From: Leifsonia sp. fls2-241-R2A-40a | Lineage (GTDB): Bacteria > Actinomycetota > Actinomycetes > Actinomycetales > Microbacteriaceae | Direction: 5' to 3' | Assembly (NCBI RefSeq): GCF_030209575.1 | Contig: NZ_JARVRS010000001.1 | Location: 2,170,001 to 2,234,000 of the forward strand | DNA length: 64,000 nucleotides | Shown here: positions 16,488 through 25,053 of the stretch, piece after piece | Position numbering within the stretch: the stretch's first letter is position 1 | How the letters are laid out: each line of letters starts with the position of its first letter | Notes under the pieces: model-generated | What the model was told of the DNA's origin: nothing | Database searches by the model: none | The model's input: only the letters and a program-made list of their open reading frames with translations | Position numbers and translations under genes: made by a program

Positions 16488-17123
16488 TCAGTGCCGGGGG
16501 CGGAGGGCGCTGAACGTGGCGGCGGCGGTCGTCCCGTAGACGAGGTGAGCGGCGAGGTCCTTGCCCAGCGTCTTGGCGTCGTACTCGGTGATCGGCTTGT
16601 AGAGGTGCATCGGCGGCAGGATGATGTAGCCGGACAGCCACATCCCCGCCCCGAGGAGGAGCCCGTACACGGTTCTCGGCCGTCGCAGCGACCCCGCCAG
16701 CACTCCGTACGCCGTCGCGCCCGAGATTCCGTAGACCCAGTGGGCAATGTTGTTGATGGATGCGGCGCGCGAGTCCGGCAGCGGGGTCCCGTAGAGGCCT
16801 TCGATGATGCGCCGTCCGACCTCGGCGGGGGCGGGGGCGGAGTCCCAGCCGGTCACGTCGGCCGAGAACTCCCAGTCAGGGAACGGCTCGGTCCCGCGAC
16901 CCCTCCGGTACTGCAGGTACAGCCAGAGGTCGAAGGCCAGCGTGCCGACGACACCGGCCGCGGCGCCGCGGGCGAGCGCTCCGACCGCTGTGGGCCGCGC
17001 AGGCGCGGACGCCCCGCGGCCGGCGGCGACGCCCCCCAGCGTGATCGCTGCGGCGGCGGAGGAGACCACCGCGGTCAGCACGCGCCTGGTCTTCCGTGCC
17101 GCCCGTTCATCCTGTGCGCTCAT
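16488..17123 (-). CDS. Integral membrane protein of unknown function
   Basis: 211 residues with four or five hydrophobic segments (around LTAVVSSAAAAITLGG, AAAGVVGTLAFDLWLYLQY, IAHWVYGISGATAYGVLAG, YGLLLGAGMWLSGYIILPP and AAHLVYGTTAAATFSAL). The loop between segments two and three is acidic and aromatic (FPDWEFSADVTGWDS). It resembles small YagU/DUF1440-like membrane proteins, but I am not sure of the family. Start ATG 17123 is chosen for the GGGAGG five bases upstream; a longer frame to 17216 lacks a ribosome-binding site. Confidence 0.7.
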   Translation of the reverse strand: MSAQDERAARKTRRVLTAVVSSAAAAITLGGVAAGRGASAPARPTAVGALARGAAAGVVGTLAFDLWLYLQYRRGRGTEPFPDWEFSADVTGWDSAPAPAEVGRRIIEGLYGTPLPDSRAASINNIAHWVYGISGATAYGVLAGSLRRPRTVYGLLLGAGMWLSGYIILPPMHLYKPITEYDAKTLGKDLAAHLVYGTTAAATFSALRPRH

Positions 17124-17229
17124 CCGGTCCTCCCTCGACGCCTCCAGAATGCTCCTCGGCACCGCCGCTCGGGAAGGCCGTCCGCCGCGCGAAACCGCTG
17201 CGGCGAACCTTCGCACTTCCGCAGGGACC

Positions 17230-17269
17230 GTTCACCGGACGGTCACCGCGCCGTCACCGAACCGTCGCC
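17230..17269 (+). promoter_or_regulatory. PHO box: four direct repeats for PhoP binding
   Basis: Four seven-base units GTTCACC, GGTCACC, CGTCACC and CGTCGCC start at 17230, 17241, 17252 and 17263, an exact 11-bp period. This is the arrangement of actinobacterial PhoP direct-repeat operators (GTTCACC consensus). It lies about 70 bp before the secreted metallophosphoesterase start, so that gene is probably induced by phosphate starvation. Confidence 0.75.
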
Positions 17270-17337
17270 CCCGCCTCCGAGGCTCTCGCCACAGGGACCG
17301 CTCGGACGTTCGGCCCCACGGCACAAAGGACAGGTGC

Positions 17338-18525
17338 ATGCGCTCTCGAACCCGCAAGATCTCGCTGCTCGTGGGGGCCGTCGTCGCGACGACCCTCGTC
17401 GGCGCGGCCGCTGCCGTGGCCGCGCCGGCCATCGACAACGGCTGGCCGTACGACTCGGCGCCCACAGCCCACGACGCCGAGACCTACACGCTCGCCGCGG
17501 TCGGCGACATCGCCTGCGAGCCCGACGACGACGAGAACGCGTCGACGCCGGGCTCGCTCAAGTGCGGAAGCCCGAGCCTCGGTGGGTACGACGCCGAGTT
17601 CGCCACGGCGAAGCAGACGGAGGCGATGAAGCCGGATGCGGTCGCCCTGCTCGGTGACGAGCAGTACGAGGTCGGCAAGCTGAGCGACTTCGAGGCGTCG
17701 TTCGAGCAGGCGTGGGGCGGCCTCAAGTTCCTCGAGCGTCCCGCCCCCGGCAATCACGAGTACTACCCCTATGTGAAGAAGGGCGACAACGAGGCGGGCC
17801 AGAACGGCAGCGGCTACTTCGCGTACTTCAACGGTCACGACCAGTCCGGAACGCCCAACACCTCCGGCCAGGCGGGCGACGACACCGAGGGCGCCCAGGG
17901 CTGGTACTCGTACGACCTGGGCAACTGGCACATCGTCTCGCTGAACGTCGAGTGCAACTCTCCCGCGTTCCAGAACGACTGCTCCACCACCGACGGCGGC
18001 CTGCTCGCCCAGGAGACCCGCTGGCTGGCGGCGGACCTGAAGAGCAACCAGCAGCAGTGCACGATCGCGTACTGGCACCAGCCGACCTTCAGCTCGACCA
18101 CCGCATCCACCGCCACCGTCCCCGCTTCCGCCGTCGGAGCGGGAGGCCAGGAGGGTCAGGTCGCCGACGCGTGGTGGAAGCTGCTCTACGCCAACCACGC
18201 GACCCTCGTCCTCAACGGCCACGAGCACGCCTACGCCCGGCTGAAGCCGATGGATCCGACCGGTGCCTACGACCCGAAGAAGGGCATCCCGGAGTTCATC
18301 GTCGGCACCGGCGGTGAGGCGCTCGACACCCTCGCCAAGAACGCCGACGGGAGCTTCGCCAACCCGAACGTGGTCACCGGGTACGACCAGGGCTTCGGGA
18401 CGATGAAGCTCACGCTCAAGCAGCACGGCTACTCGTTCTCGTACGCCCCCGCGCTGCAGGGCCCCGGGCTCGGCACGTCGGCCCTCGCCTACTCCGACTC
18501 CGGCTCCGGCGACTGCCGCGGCTGA
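17338..18525 (+). CDS. Secreted metallophosphoesterase
   Basis: 395 residues. A Sec-type signal peptide (RSRTRK, then a hydrophobic run ending AAVAAPA) precedes a calcineurin-like phosphatase domain. The metal motifs appear in order: VGDIACEP (about residue 55), LLGDEQYEVG (104), GNHEYYPY (139), YWHQPTF (245) and NGHEHAYARL (295). It likely releases phosphate from organic phosphates outside the cell. AAAGGA precedes ATG 17338. A four-unit PHO box upstream ties it to the phosphate regulon. Confidence 0.9.
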   Translation: MRSRTRKISLLVGAVVATTLVGAAAAVAAPAIDNGWPYDSAPTAHDAETYTLAAVGDIACEPDDDENASTPGSLKCGSPSLGGYDAEFATAKQTEAMKPDAVALLGDEQYEVGKLSDFEASFEQAWGGLKFLERPAPGNHEYYPYVKKGDNEAGQNGSGYFAYFNGHDQSGTPNTSGQAGDDTEGAQGWYSYDLGNWHIVSLNVECNSPAFQNDCSTTDGGLLAQETRWLAADLKSNQQQCTIAYWHQPTFSSTTASTATVPASAVGAGGQEGQVADAWWKLLYANHATLVLNGHEHAYARLKPMDPTGAYDPKKGIPEFIVGTGGEALDTLAKNADGSFANPNVVTGYDQGFGTMKLTLKQHGYSFSYAPALQGPGLGTSALAYSDSGSGDCRG

Positions 18526-18536
18526 TCGCCCGCACA

Positions 18537-18576
18537 GAACAGCGGCTCGATTCCCGAGGGAGCCGAGCCGCTGTTC
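18537..18576. terminator. Bidirectional terminator, 13-bp stem
   Basis: GAACAGCGGCTCG (18537-18549) pairs perfectly with CGAGCCGCTGTTC (18564-18576); flanking CGCAC and GTGCG extend it with a small bulge. It is located between two convergent genes (stops at 18525 and 18589). Confidence 0.75.
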
Positions 18577-18588
18577 TCGTGCGGGGCG

Positions 18589-19413
18589 TTACGACTTCAG
18601 CCACTCCAGGAGGTCGGCGTTGATCGTGTCGGCCTGCGTCGTCGGCATCCCGTGCGGGAAGTCCTTGTACGTCTTCAGCGTCCCGTTCTGCACCAGCTTC
18701 GCCGAGAGCGGTCCGGCGTCGGCGTAGGGGACGATCTGGTCGTCCTCGCTGTGCATGACCAGCACCGGGACCGTGATCTTCTTGAGGTCCTCGGTGAAGT
18801 CGGTCTGCGAGAAGGCGACGATTCCGTCGTAGTGCGCCTTCGCGCCGCCCATCATGCCCTGGCGCCACCAGTTCTGGATGATGGCCTCCGACGACTCGAC
18901 CCCCGGCCGGTTGAACCCGTAGAACGGGCCCTCCGGGAGGGCGCGGTAGAACTCCGACCGGTTCTTGGCCAGCTGCGCCTGCAGGTCGTCGAAGACGCTC
19001 TTCGGCAGCCCGCCCGGGTTGTTCTCCGTCTGGACCATCAGCGGGGGAACCGCGCTGATCAGCACGGCTCGCGAGACGCGATCCTCGCCGTAGGTGCCGA
19101 TGTAGTGCGCGACCTCTCCACCGCCGGTCGAGTGACCGACGTGGATGGCGTCGTGCAGGTCGAGTTCTTCGACGACCGCACGCAGGTCGGCGGCGTAGTG
19201 GTCCATGTCGTGGCCCTCGCCGGTCTGTGTGGAGCGGCCGTGGCCGCGCCGGTCGTGCGCGATGACGCGGTAGCCCTGCTGCAGGAAGAACAGCAGCTGG
19301 TTGTCCCAGTCGTCCGCCGAGAGCGGCCAGCCGTGGCTGAAGACGATGGGCTGACCGGTTCCCCAGTCCTTGTAGTAGATCTCGATGCCGTCTGATGTCG
19401 TTACGGTGCCCAT
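18589..19413 (-). CDS. Alpha/beta hydrolase, cofactor-free haloperoxidase/arylesterase type
   Basis: A 274-residue hydrolase close to non-haem chloroperoxidases. The oxyanion motif SHGWPLSADDWDNQ, RRGHGRS, nucleophile GHSTGGGEVAHY, acid HSEDDQIVPY and the His in FPHGMPTT are all in place. Members hydrolyse esters and show perhydrolase side activity. Start ATG 19413 follows GGAAGGA. It stands as its own unit downstream of the cupin gene on the same strand. Confidence 0.9.
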   Translation of the reverse strand: MGTVTTSDGIEIYYKDWGTGQPIVFSHGWPLSADDWDNQLLFFLQQGYRVIAHDRRGHGRSTQTGEGHDMDHYAADLRAVVEELDLHDAIHVGHSTGGGEVAHYIGTYGEDRVSRAVLISAVPPLMVQTENNPGGLPKSVFDDLQAQLAKNRSEFYRALPEGPFYGFNRPGVESSEAIIQNWWRQGMMGGAKAHYDGIVAFSQTDFTEDLKKITVPVLVMHSEDDQIVPYADAGPLSAKLVQNGTLKTYKDFPHGMPTTQADTINADLLEWLKS

Positions 19414-19509
19414 GATTCCTTCCGGGGGTGGCGGGTGGGGATGCTGTGGGACGTGCTGCAGAACAGGTGGCGCTTTTCGACGCTAGCCTGCGCGGAGGGC
19501 GCCACGCCA

Positions 19510-19524
19510 GGGGCGCCGCGCCCC
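19510..19524. terminator. Palindromic GC hairpin downstream of cupin gene
   Basis: GGGGCGC-C-GCGCCCC is a perfect seven-base inverted repeat in the 157-bp gap between the cupin stop and the hydrolase start (both reverse). It may end the cupin transcript. Nothing else is seen in the gap except a TAGCGT hexamer that could be the hydrolase -10. Confidence 0.35.
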
Positions 19525-19570
19525 GTGCCGCTTCTTCGAAGCCGGCGTCCGGTCTCCGTTCATCCGCGGT

Positions 19571-19933
19571 TCACTCCGGGGTCACGAACGTCGCCAGAGC
19601 GGCATCCGGCCGGACGAGATAGGTCGACAGCATCCGCCCGGTGCCCGGACCCAGATCGCGCGCGTTGTGCGGAGTGTCCGGCGGGATGAGGAACCCGTGG
19701 CCGGCCTGGAGCAGCAGCGTCTCGGAGTCCTGGATGCGCATCTCGACCGTGCCGGCGACGATGTAGCCGACCTCCTCGCCCGGGTGCATGTGCCATCCGG
19801 ATTCGACGCCCTCCGGGATCTCGGTGAGCACCTGGACGATGATCCGCCCCGGGATGGACGACTCCGCTCGTTGCACTTCGGTGCGCTTGAGCTTCCCCGC
19901 CAGGGCGTCCGGCTGGGCCGTGTCGTCCGCCAT
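19571..19933 (-). CDS. Cupin-domain protein
   Basis: A single-domain cupin of 120 residues. Motif 1 is WHMHPGEEVGYIVAGTVEM (two His and a Glu) and motif 2 is GHGFLIPPDTPHNA with its His, enough to bind one metal. Such small cupins act as sensors, isomerases or quercetinase-like enzymes; the role here is unknown. ATG 19933 shares its A with the upstream hydrolase stop (TGATG), so the two are translationally coupled. Confidence 0.85.
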   Translation of the reverse strand: MADDTAQPDALAGKLKRTEVQRAESSIPGRIIVQVLTEIPEGVESGWHMHPGEEVGYIVAGTVEMRIQDSETLLLQAGHGFLIPPDTPHNARDLGPGTGRMLSTYLVRPDAALATFVTPE

Positions 19934-20676
19934 CAGCCGACCGATCGGAGGGCTTCGAGGATGACGTCGGCGACCGCCTGCGGCTGCGAGATCATGATCA
20001 GGTGCGATCCCTCGAGGGTCGTCAGCTTCGCTCCCGCGTGCTCGGTCAGCTGCAGGAGGACGTCCGAGCCCGCGGCCTTGTCGCCCGTCGCCACGACCGA
20101 CCACGTGGGCAGTGTCTTCCAGGCGGCGCCGGCCGTCTTCTCGTCGAACGCCGCCGCCGCGATCGGCCGCTGGGCGGAGGCGAGCACCTTCCCCTGCGCG
20201 TCCGGGAGGTCGCCGGCGAAGATGCGGGGGAATTCGTCCTCCTTCACGTACAGCTCGACCGCGGTGTCTCCGCCGTCTCCGACGGGGTATGTCCGCTGCA
20301 CGAGGGCCGGCCCGAGTGCGCTGTCGCGGGACGTGCCCTCGACCTCGCTGAGCGTCTGGCCCTCCTCGGGGAGGAATCCGGAGACCGCGACGAGGCCCTT
20401 CACCTGGTCGACGCCTGCGGCCGCGTTCGTGATCACGGCGCCGCCGTAGGAGTGCCCGACGAGGAGCACCGACCCGTCGACCTGGGCGACCGCACTCTGG
20501 ATGTAGTCGGCGTCCGAGCGCAGCCCGCGCATCGGCAGCGCCGGTGCGAAGACGTGCACGCCCTCTCTCTGAAGGATCTCCGTCAGCGGAGCCCAGCTGC
20601 CTGCGTCGGCGAACGCGCCGTGCACCAGCACGACCGTGATGTCGCTGTTCGGACCGTCGGTCATCATGTCACCCAT
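19933..20676 (-). CDS. Alpha/beta hydrolase (salicylate-esterase-like fold)
   Basis: 247 residues. VVLVHGAFADAGSW, nucleophile GHSYGGAVI and the C-terminal His in LEGSHLIMISQP mark a small-lid alpha/beta hydrolase of the MES/hydroxynitrile-lyase-like group common in actinobacteria. Several possible ATG starts cluster at 20664-20676. It forms a two-gene operon with the cupin. A CTAG-type palindrome lies in the divergent promoter region upstream. Confidence 0.87.
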   Translation of the reverse strand: MGDMMTDGPNSDITVVLVHGAFADAGSWAPLTEILQREGVHVFAPALPMRGLRSDADYIQSAVAQVDGSVLLVGHSYGGAVITNAAAGVDQVKGLVAVSGFLPEEGQTLSEVEGTSRDSALGPALVQRTYPVGDGGDTAVELYVKEDEFPRIFAGDLPDAQGKVLASAQRPIAAAAFDEKTAGAAWKTLPTWSVVATGDKAAGSDVLLQLTEHAGAKLTTLEGSHLIMISQPQAVADVILEALRSVG

Positions 20677-20781
20677 TTCGTGGGGTTCTCAGCGGATTCG
20701 GCTCGCTGACGGGCCGCCGCTGAACGCCCGCCGGTGCCGGGTGAACCGGTCGACGATGCGGTCAGTGTAGGGGTACGAAAG

Positions 20782-20794
20782 CTAGACAGGCTAG
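20782..20794. promoter_or_regulatory. Possible operator in the divergent promoter region
   Basis: CTAGACAGGCTAG is a near-palindrome of the kind bound by TetR-family repressors, in the 199-bp gap between the hydrolase and the TDT transporter gene. No regulator gene is adjacent. A TACACT hexamer on the reverse strand nearby may be the hydrolase -10. Confidence 0.3.
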
Positions 20795-20875
20795 AGGAAC
20801 GAACGGTCGGATTCCGCGGATGTCGCGCGGCCTCTGCCGGGCGGAGTAGCTTGCCTCACGGAACAGGGAGGCACC

Positions 20876-21901
20876 ATGACCGAGACGACCAGCGAGCCCG
20901 GCCGCGGGCGCACGAGCCCGCGCATCCCGCTCAACACCCTGGCCATCGCATTCGGCCTCGCGGGGCTCGCGGGGGTCTGGACCACTGCCGGCCGGCTGCT
21001 CGGCGCGTCCGACGTCGTCGGCCAGGTCCTGTGGATCGTCGCAGCCGTCGCCTGGGTCTGGCTGATCGTCGCGCACCTCCGGCGCGGCGCGCGCAGCGCG
21101 GAGACGCTGAGCCAGCAGCTGCGCCATCCCGCTCAGGGCCCGATCGCTGCCCTCGTGCCGACGGTCGGGATGCTTCTCGGCGCCGATCTGCATCGCTTCG
21201 TCCCCCTGGCCGGGACGGTGCTCGTCCTTGCCTCCCTCGTCGTCACCGCGCTCTTCGCCGGGTGGATCCTCGCCTACTGGCACGCGGGCAACCTCACCCC
21301 GGAGGCATTCCACGGCGGGTACCTGCTGCCGACGGTCGGAGCCGGGCTGATCGCCGCGACGACCTCGTTCCGGATCGGCCTTCCCGTCGTCGCGATCGGC
21401 GCCTTCGCGGTCGGCGTCTTCTTCTGGGTCGTGATCTCGACGGTGCTGCTCGCCCGCCTGGCCTTCTTCCCTCCGCTGCCCGCAGCCCTCACGCCGACCT
21501 GCGCGATCCTCCTCGCGCCGCCGGCGGTCGCCGGGACGGCGTGGTTCACGATCAACGGCGAGAAGCCGGACCTGGTGTCCGTCGCGCTGCTGGGCCTGCT
21601 CGTGCTGATGACGCTCCAGCAGCTGTTCCTCCTCCCGCGGTACCGCGTCCTGCCGTTCTCGCTGGGCTTCTGGTCGTTCACCTTCCCGCTGGCCGCGGCG
21701 GTCGCGTACGGCATCGAGTGGCTGTCGATCGCCGCTTTCGCCGGCTGGCAGGCGGTGGCGTGGGTTCTTGTGGCCCTCGTGACGGTCGTGATCGCCGCAA
21801 TAGGCGTGCGTTCCCTCCTGCTGGTGACGAGCGTCCGGCGCGGCGCCCGCCGTGCGGAGAGCGTGCTGCGCCGCGCGGACAACGCGGTGGAAGGACGCTG
21901 A
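20876..21901 (+). CDS. TDT-family (TehA/SLAC1-like) membrane transporter
   Basis: 341 residues with about ten hydrophobic helices and the family's aromatic segments (FAGWILAYWHAGNL, PEAFHGGYLLPTVGAG, LPFSLGFWSFTFPLAA). The TDT family includes tellurite/dicarboxylate exporters and anion channels. The conserved GxWSFTFP region before helix nine supports the call. GGGAGG lies before the ATG. Substrate not predictable. Confidence 0.87.
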   Translation: MTETTSEPGRGRTSPRIPLNTLAIAFGLAGLAGVWTTAGRLLGASDVVGQVLWIVAAVAWVWLIVAHLRRGARSAETLSQQLRHPAQGPIAALVPTVGMLLGADLHRFVPLAGTVLVLASLVVTALFAGWILAYWHAGNLTPEAFHGGYLLPTVGAGLIAATTSFRIGLPVVAIGAFAVGVFFWVVISTVLLARLAFFPPLPAALTPTCAILLAPPAVAGTAWFTINGEKPDLVSVALLGLLVLMTLQQLFLLPRYRVLPFSLGFWSFTFPLAAAVAYGIEWLSIAAFAGWQAVAWVLVALVTVVIAAIGVRSLLLVTSVRRGARRAESVLRRADNAVEGR

Positions 21902-22000
21902 ACCTTCCGATTCCCTCTTCGCTGCATCCGATCGACCCCTTTCGGGCGAATGCACTTCTGGAAGGTCCACCCGGTCCTTCCACGGAGACGAAGGGGTTTC

Positions 22001-22735
22001 ATGATGAAGAAAGCACAGTGGTGGCGCATCGGGGTGATCGCCGCCGTGGTAGCGGCGCTGATCGGGGTCGCGACTCCGGCGAACGCGTCGCCTCAGCAGT
22101 CCTGGCGTCCGTTCGGGATCTCCCAGGTGTCGGTCTTCCACGGCGTCCCGGCCACACCGGTCGACGTCTACGTGAACGGGCTCCGGGTGCTGAACGACTT
22201 CCAGCCGGGCACCTTCGCCGGTCCCTACCTTCTCCCGTCCGGCACCTACCGGCTGGCGATCACCGCCGCTGACGCCCGCAACGACCGCAACCCGGTGATC
22301 GGCCCGCTGACGGTCTCCTTCGCCCGGAACACCAGCTACACCGTCGCCGCGCACCTCACCCCGGCGGGTGCACCCACCGCCACCGTCTTCACGAACGACA
22401 TCTCCCGGACACCCCAGGGCACCGGACGGCTGATCGTGCGACACACCGCAGCCGCTCCGGCGGTGGACGTGCTGGCGGGCGGCGCGCCGGTCATCAAGAA
22501 CCTGACCAATCCCCACCAGGTGGCTCTCGTGCTGCCGGCGGGCACCGTGAACGCGGCGGTCGCGCTCGCCGGGACCACCGCGCCGGTCATCGGGCCGGCG
22601 GCCGTTCCCGTCAAGGCCGGCACCGACACGATCGTCTACGCCTGGGGGAGTGCAGCGGCCGGCAATCTGACCGTCGCCGTGCAGTCGCTCCGGCAGGGGA
22701 CCCTGTTCGACGTCCCCTGGATGAGCCGGCACTGA
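22001..22735 (+). CDS. Secreted DUF4397 protein
   Basis: 244 residues. The signal peptide (MMKKAQWWR plus hydrophobic core, ending ANASPQQ) is followed by two DUF4397 beta-sandwich repeats (QVSVFHGVPATPVDVYVNG and RLIVRHTAAAPAVDVLAGG). These extracellular proteins have no known enzymatic role. AAGGGG lies before ATG 22001. It is nine bases from the next small gene. In actinobacteria such proteins often sit beside RskA/SigK-type systems, as here. Confidence 0.85.
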   Translation: MMKKAQWWRIGVIAAVVAALIGVATPANASPQQSWRPFGISQVSVFHGVPATPVDVYVNGLRVLNDFQPGTFAGPYLLPSGTYRLAITAADARNDRNPVIGPLTVSFARNTSYTVAAHLTPAGAPTATVFTNDISRTPQGTGRLIVRHTAAAPAVDVLAGGAPVIKNLTNPHQVALVLPAGTVNAAVALAGTTAPVIGPAAVPVKAGTDTIVYAWGSAAAGNLTVAVQSLRQGTLFDVPWMSRH

Positions 22736-22744
22736 TCGGACGCG

Positions 22745-23164
22745 ATGCGAGTCGTCGAGGAGCACGTCGGTGCAGCGGTCCACGCCTTCTTCGGGCGGAA
22801 GTGGACGATGGCGCTCGCGGCCCGGGTGTCGACGCGCGGCCGACGGGAGTTCCGGAGCCGGCTCACGGGTCCGGTCGAGCTCCGGGAGGACTGCTGCCTG
22901 GATGTGGGCGGCCTCCCGGAGCACCAGATCTACGAGCTCCTCGTCGCCCACGGGGCTCCGGACGGCTGCGTGCTGGTCAAGGACGGACTCGTCGACGACG
23001 AGATCACCGGCCTCCGGTCGGCACTGCACCGCGTGTTCCTCAGCCGCGAGGGGGCGCTCATCTCCTGCCTCCCCGGCCGGCTCGCCTTCCTGCAGTGCGA
23101 TTCCGGGCGGACCCGACTGGTGCTCGTGAACCCGAAGCACCCCGATGAAAGAGGAACCTCATGA
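22745..23164 (+). CDS. Unknown small protein
   Basis: 139 residues, not recognised. Basic N-terminal half (AARVSTRGRREFRSRLTG), acidic centre with a Cys-Cys pair (REDCCLDVGGLP) and a hydrophobic C-terminal part (ISCLPGRLAFLQCDSG). No signal peptide or membrane span. The stop overlaps the next gene's start (ATGA), so the two are translated together, and it follows the DUF4397 gene by nine bases. No strong ribosome-binding site was seen. Confidence 0.55.
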   Translation: MRVVEEHVGAAVHAFFGRKWTMALAARVSTRGRREFRSRLTGPVELREDCCLDVGGLPEHQIYELLVAHGAPDGCVLVKDGLVDDEITGLRSALHRVFLSREGALISCLPGRLAFLQCDSGRTRLVLVNPKHPDERGTS

Positions 23165-23394
23165 CCCGTACTGCCGATGACGTCGCGCTGGCGGTCTCCC
23201 TGCTGGCCGACGCTCTGCCGGACGTCCCCACCGCCGAGCAGGTGGTGCCGATCGTCGCTCGACTGAGCCGCCGGGAGCGCGCGGTGCTCGCCCTGTTCTT
23301 CGAACGTCTCGCCGGCGCGGACGGCGACCCGGTGACCGGGTCAGGCCGGCCGCGGCTCGAGATCGTGAAGCAGCCGGCCCACATCTTCGGGTAG
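23161..23394 (+). CDS. Unknown small acidic-helical protein
   Basis: 77 residues, not recognised. Predicted mostly helical (VALAVSLLADALPDVPTAEQ, IVARLSRRERAVLALFFERL), ending KQPAHIFG. The SRRERAVL stretch resembles a sigma-region-4-like turn, but it is too short to assign. Overlaps the preceding gene by four bases. Confidence 0.6.
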   Translation: MTRTADDVALAVSLLADALPDVPTAEQVVPIVARLSRRERAVLALFFERLAGADGDPVTGSGRPRLEIVKQPAHIFG

Positions 23395-23434
23395 CACCCC
23401 GGGAGCGGCGCCCGGTGGCGCGGACTGCTCGGGA

Positions 23435-24187
23435 TCAGCGGGTCGCGGACAGAGTCCCGCGCACGATGCTGTCGCCGGAATGCGCGGGATCGCCGTTCAG
23501 GGGCTGTTGCGAGATGTCGATGACCGGGTAGTCGGCGGCGGCGATGTTCGGCGGCATCGTGAAGCGGCCGGTTCCCCCATCCAACAAGCCCACGCTGATC
23601 GCCTTCGTGAGGTCGCTGCTCATCAGCCAGACCTCGCGGTAGTCGGAGGTCCCGGAGTGCACGGCGGGCGAGTCGAGTTGGACGGCCAGGACCGTGGTCC
23701 CGTCCGACTCGCGCTCCATGGTGGCCTGACCGTTCGAGGTCGACCAGGCCGGGAGCCCGGACAGCGTCGCCTGTGCCTGCACCTCCGGCCCGCCCGGCCG
23801 GAACGAGACGACCAGGGCGATGCCTGCCAGGATCACCAGCGCCGCTGCGGCGGCCGCGAGCACCGGCCACCGGCGGCGGGCGCGCGCCGGCGTGCGCACC
23901 GGAAGCTCGGTCAGGGCTGCCGCCGGGACGGCTGCGGGGGCCGCTTCGGAGACGGCCGGCGGCGTCGCCGTCAGTTGGTCGCGGATGCTCTCCCAGACCC
24001 GGGGGGAGGGCTCCTGCAACTCGAAGTCGACCGGTCCGTTCTCACGGGCCGCACGCGTGACCCGCGTGAGGCGCTCGAGCTCCGCCCGGCACTCCGGGCA
24101 GGTGGCCACGTGCCCGATGTCGGCGTCGTCCACGTCCGGGTCACCCAGGGCGAGCATGGCGAGGACGTCCGCGTCGCTATGCGTCAT
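23435..24187 (-). CDS. Anti-sigma-K-type factor (RskA-like)
   Basis: 250 residues. The N-terminal zinc-finger-type anti-sigma domain carries HVATCPECRAEL. A single transmembrane helix (WPVLAAAAAALVILAGIALVV) separates it from an extracellular RskA domain. It should hold the sigma factor at the membrane until released by proteolysis. The start overlaps the sigma gene's end by 11 bp, tightly coupling their synthesis. Confidence 0.88.
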   Translation of the reverse strand: MTHSDADVLAMLALGDPDVDDADIGHVATCPECRAELERLTRVTRAARENGPVDFELQEPSPRVWESIRDQLTATPPAVSEAAPAAVPAAALTELPVRTPARARRRWPVLAAAAAALVILAGIALVVSFRPGGPEVQAQATLSGLPAWSTSNGQATMERESDGTTVLAVQLDSPAVHSGTSDYREVWLMSSDLTKAISVGLLDGGTGRFTMPPNIAAADYPVIDISQQPLNGDPAHSGDSIVRGTLSATR

Positions 24188-24719
24188 CGGCGTCCTCCAA
24201 TCGTGCTCGCAGTCTCAGCAGGCTGCGTCGGATGTGACTCTTGACCGTACCCAGCGGAAGGTCCAGTTTGGCTGCGATCTGGGTATGACTCAGCCGGTCG
24301 TAGAAGGCGAGGCGCATGATCTGCTGGGCGACGGGCTCCAGCCGGTCGAGTTCCTGGCTCATCGTGACGCTGTCGGCGATCTGGTCGGTCCAGCTCAGCG
24401 ACTGCAGGTAGACGCTCTCCATCAGCGCCTCGAGTTCGCGCTGCCGTTTCGCACGCGCCTCGTACGCATCCACGATCTTGTGCCGCGTGATCGCCATCAG
24501 CCAGGTGCTCAGCTTCGCCCGCTCCGAGTCGAACCCCGCGCGACCCTGCCAGGCGGCGACGAACACCTGCTGCGTCACGTCCTCCGCGTCGGAGACGTTG
24601 CCGAGCGACCGCAGCGCGAGCGTGTAGACCAGGCGTCCCCAGCGCTGGTACAGCCGTTCGATCGCGGACACGTCACCCGACCGGAGGTCGGTGATCAGTG
24701 AACGCTCGGTGTCATCCAC
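24177..24719 (-). CDS. ECF sigma factor, SigK-like
   Basis: 180 residues with sigma region 2 (LYQRWGRLVYTLALRSLGNVSDAEDVTQQVFVAAW) and region 4 with helix-turn-helix (LSHTQIAAKLDLPLGTVKSHIRRSLLRLR). The pairing with an RskA-like anti-sigma factor points to the SigK group. Likely targets are cell-envelope genes, possibly including the nearby secreted DUF4397 gene (inference). Confidence 0.88.
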   Translation of the reverse strand: MDDTERSLITDLRSGDVSAIERLYQRWGRLVYTLALRSLGNVSDAEDVTQQVFVAAWQGRAGFDSERAKLSTWLMAITRHKIVDAYEARAKRQRELEALMESVYLQSLSWTDQIADSVTMSQELDRLEPVAQQIMRLAFYDRLSHTQIAAKLDLPLGTVKSHIRRSLLRLRARLEDADDA

Positions 24720-24782
24720 GGTGTCATCATCGCTCGCCGCGCTTCGGATAGCCAGAGCGCCGCGTCAGGATGGAGCACCCGC

Positions 24783-25049
24783 TCAGCGCCGCGCCCTCCG
24801 GGCCGCCCGGTTGCGCGCGAGGATCCAGCCGGTGACGCCGCCGATCAGGAACACGACGAGGACGAGCAGCCAGGTCGGCAGCTGCAGCTGACCCCAGAGG
24901 ACGTAGATGGTCGCCTGATCGTTGCCGACCCCGTTCTGGATGGCGACGATCACCAGGACGGCGATCAGCACGATCGCAAGCCACTTGCGCTTCAGGAAGC
25001 GGACGAATCCGCTCTCGCCGGTGGCGTGCGCGGATCCCCTGTCGCTCAT
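24783..25049 (-). CDS. LapA-domain (DUF1049) membrane protein
   Basis: 88 residues with two transmembrane helices (WLAIVLIAVLVIVAIQNG and WLLVLVVFLIGGVTGWILA) separated by VGNDQATIYVLWGQLQLP, the LapA-domain layout, and a basic C-terminus (RNRAARRARR). Start ATG 25049 is within a longer open frame that is not coding. Four bases follow the upstream small gene, so the two form an operon. Confidence 0.85.
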   Translation of the reverse strand: MSDRGSAHATGESGFVRFLKRKWLAIVLIAVLVIVAIQNGVGNDQATIYVLWGQLQLPTWLLVLVVFLIGGVTGWILARNRAARRARR

Positions 25050-25053
25050 GGGG

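Noticed and set aside
20762-23140. 792-codon reverse open frame
   Set aside because: It spans the TDT transporter, DUF4397 and unknown genes in antisense. Composition is His/Arg/Asp-rich with no family signature, a typical GC-rich shadow frame.
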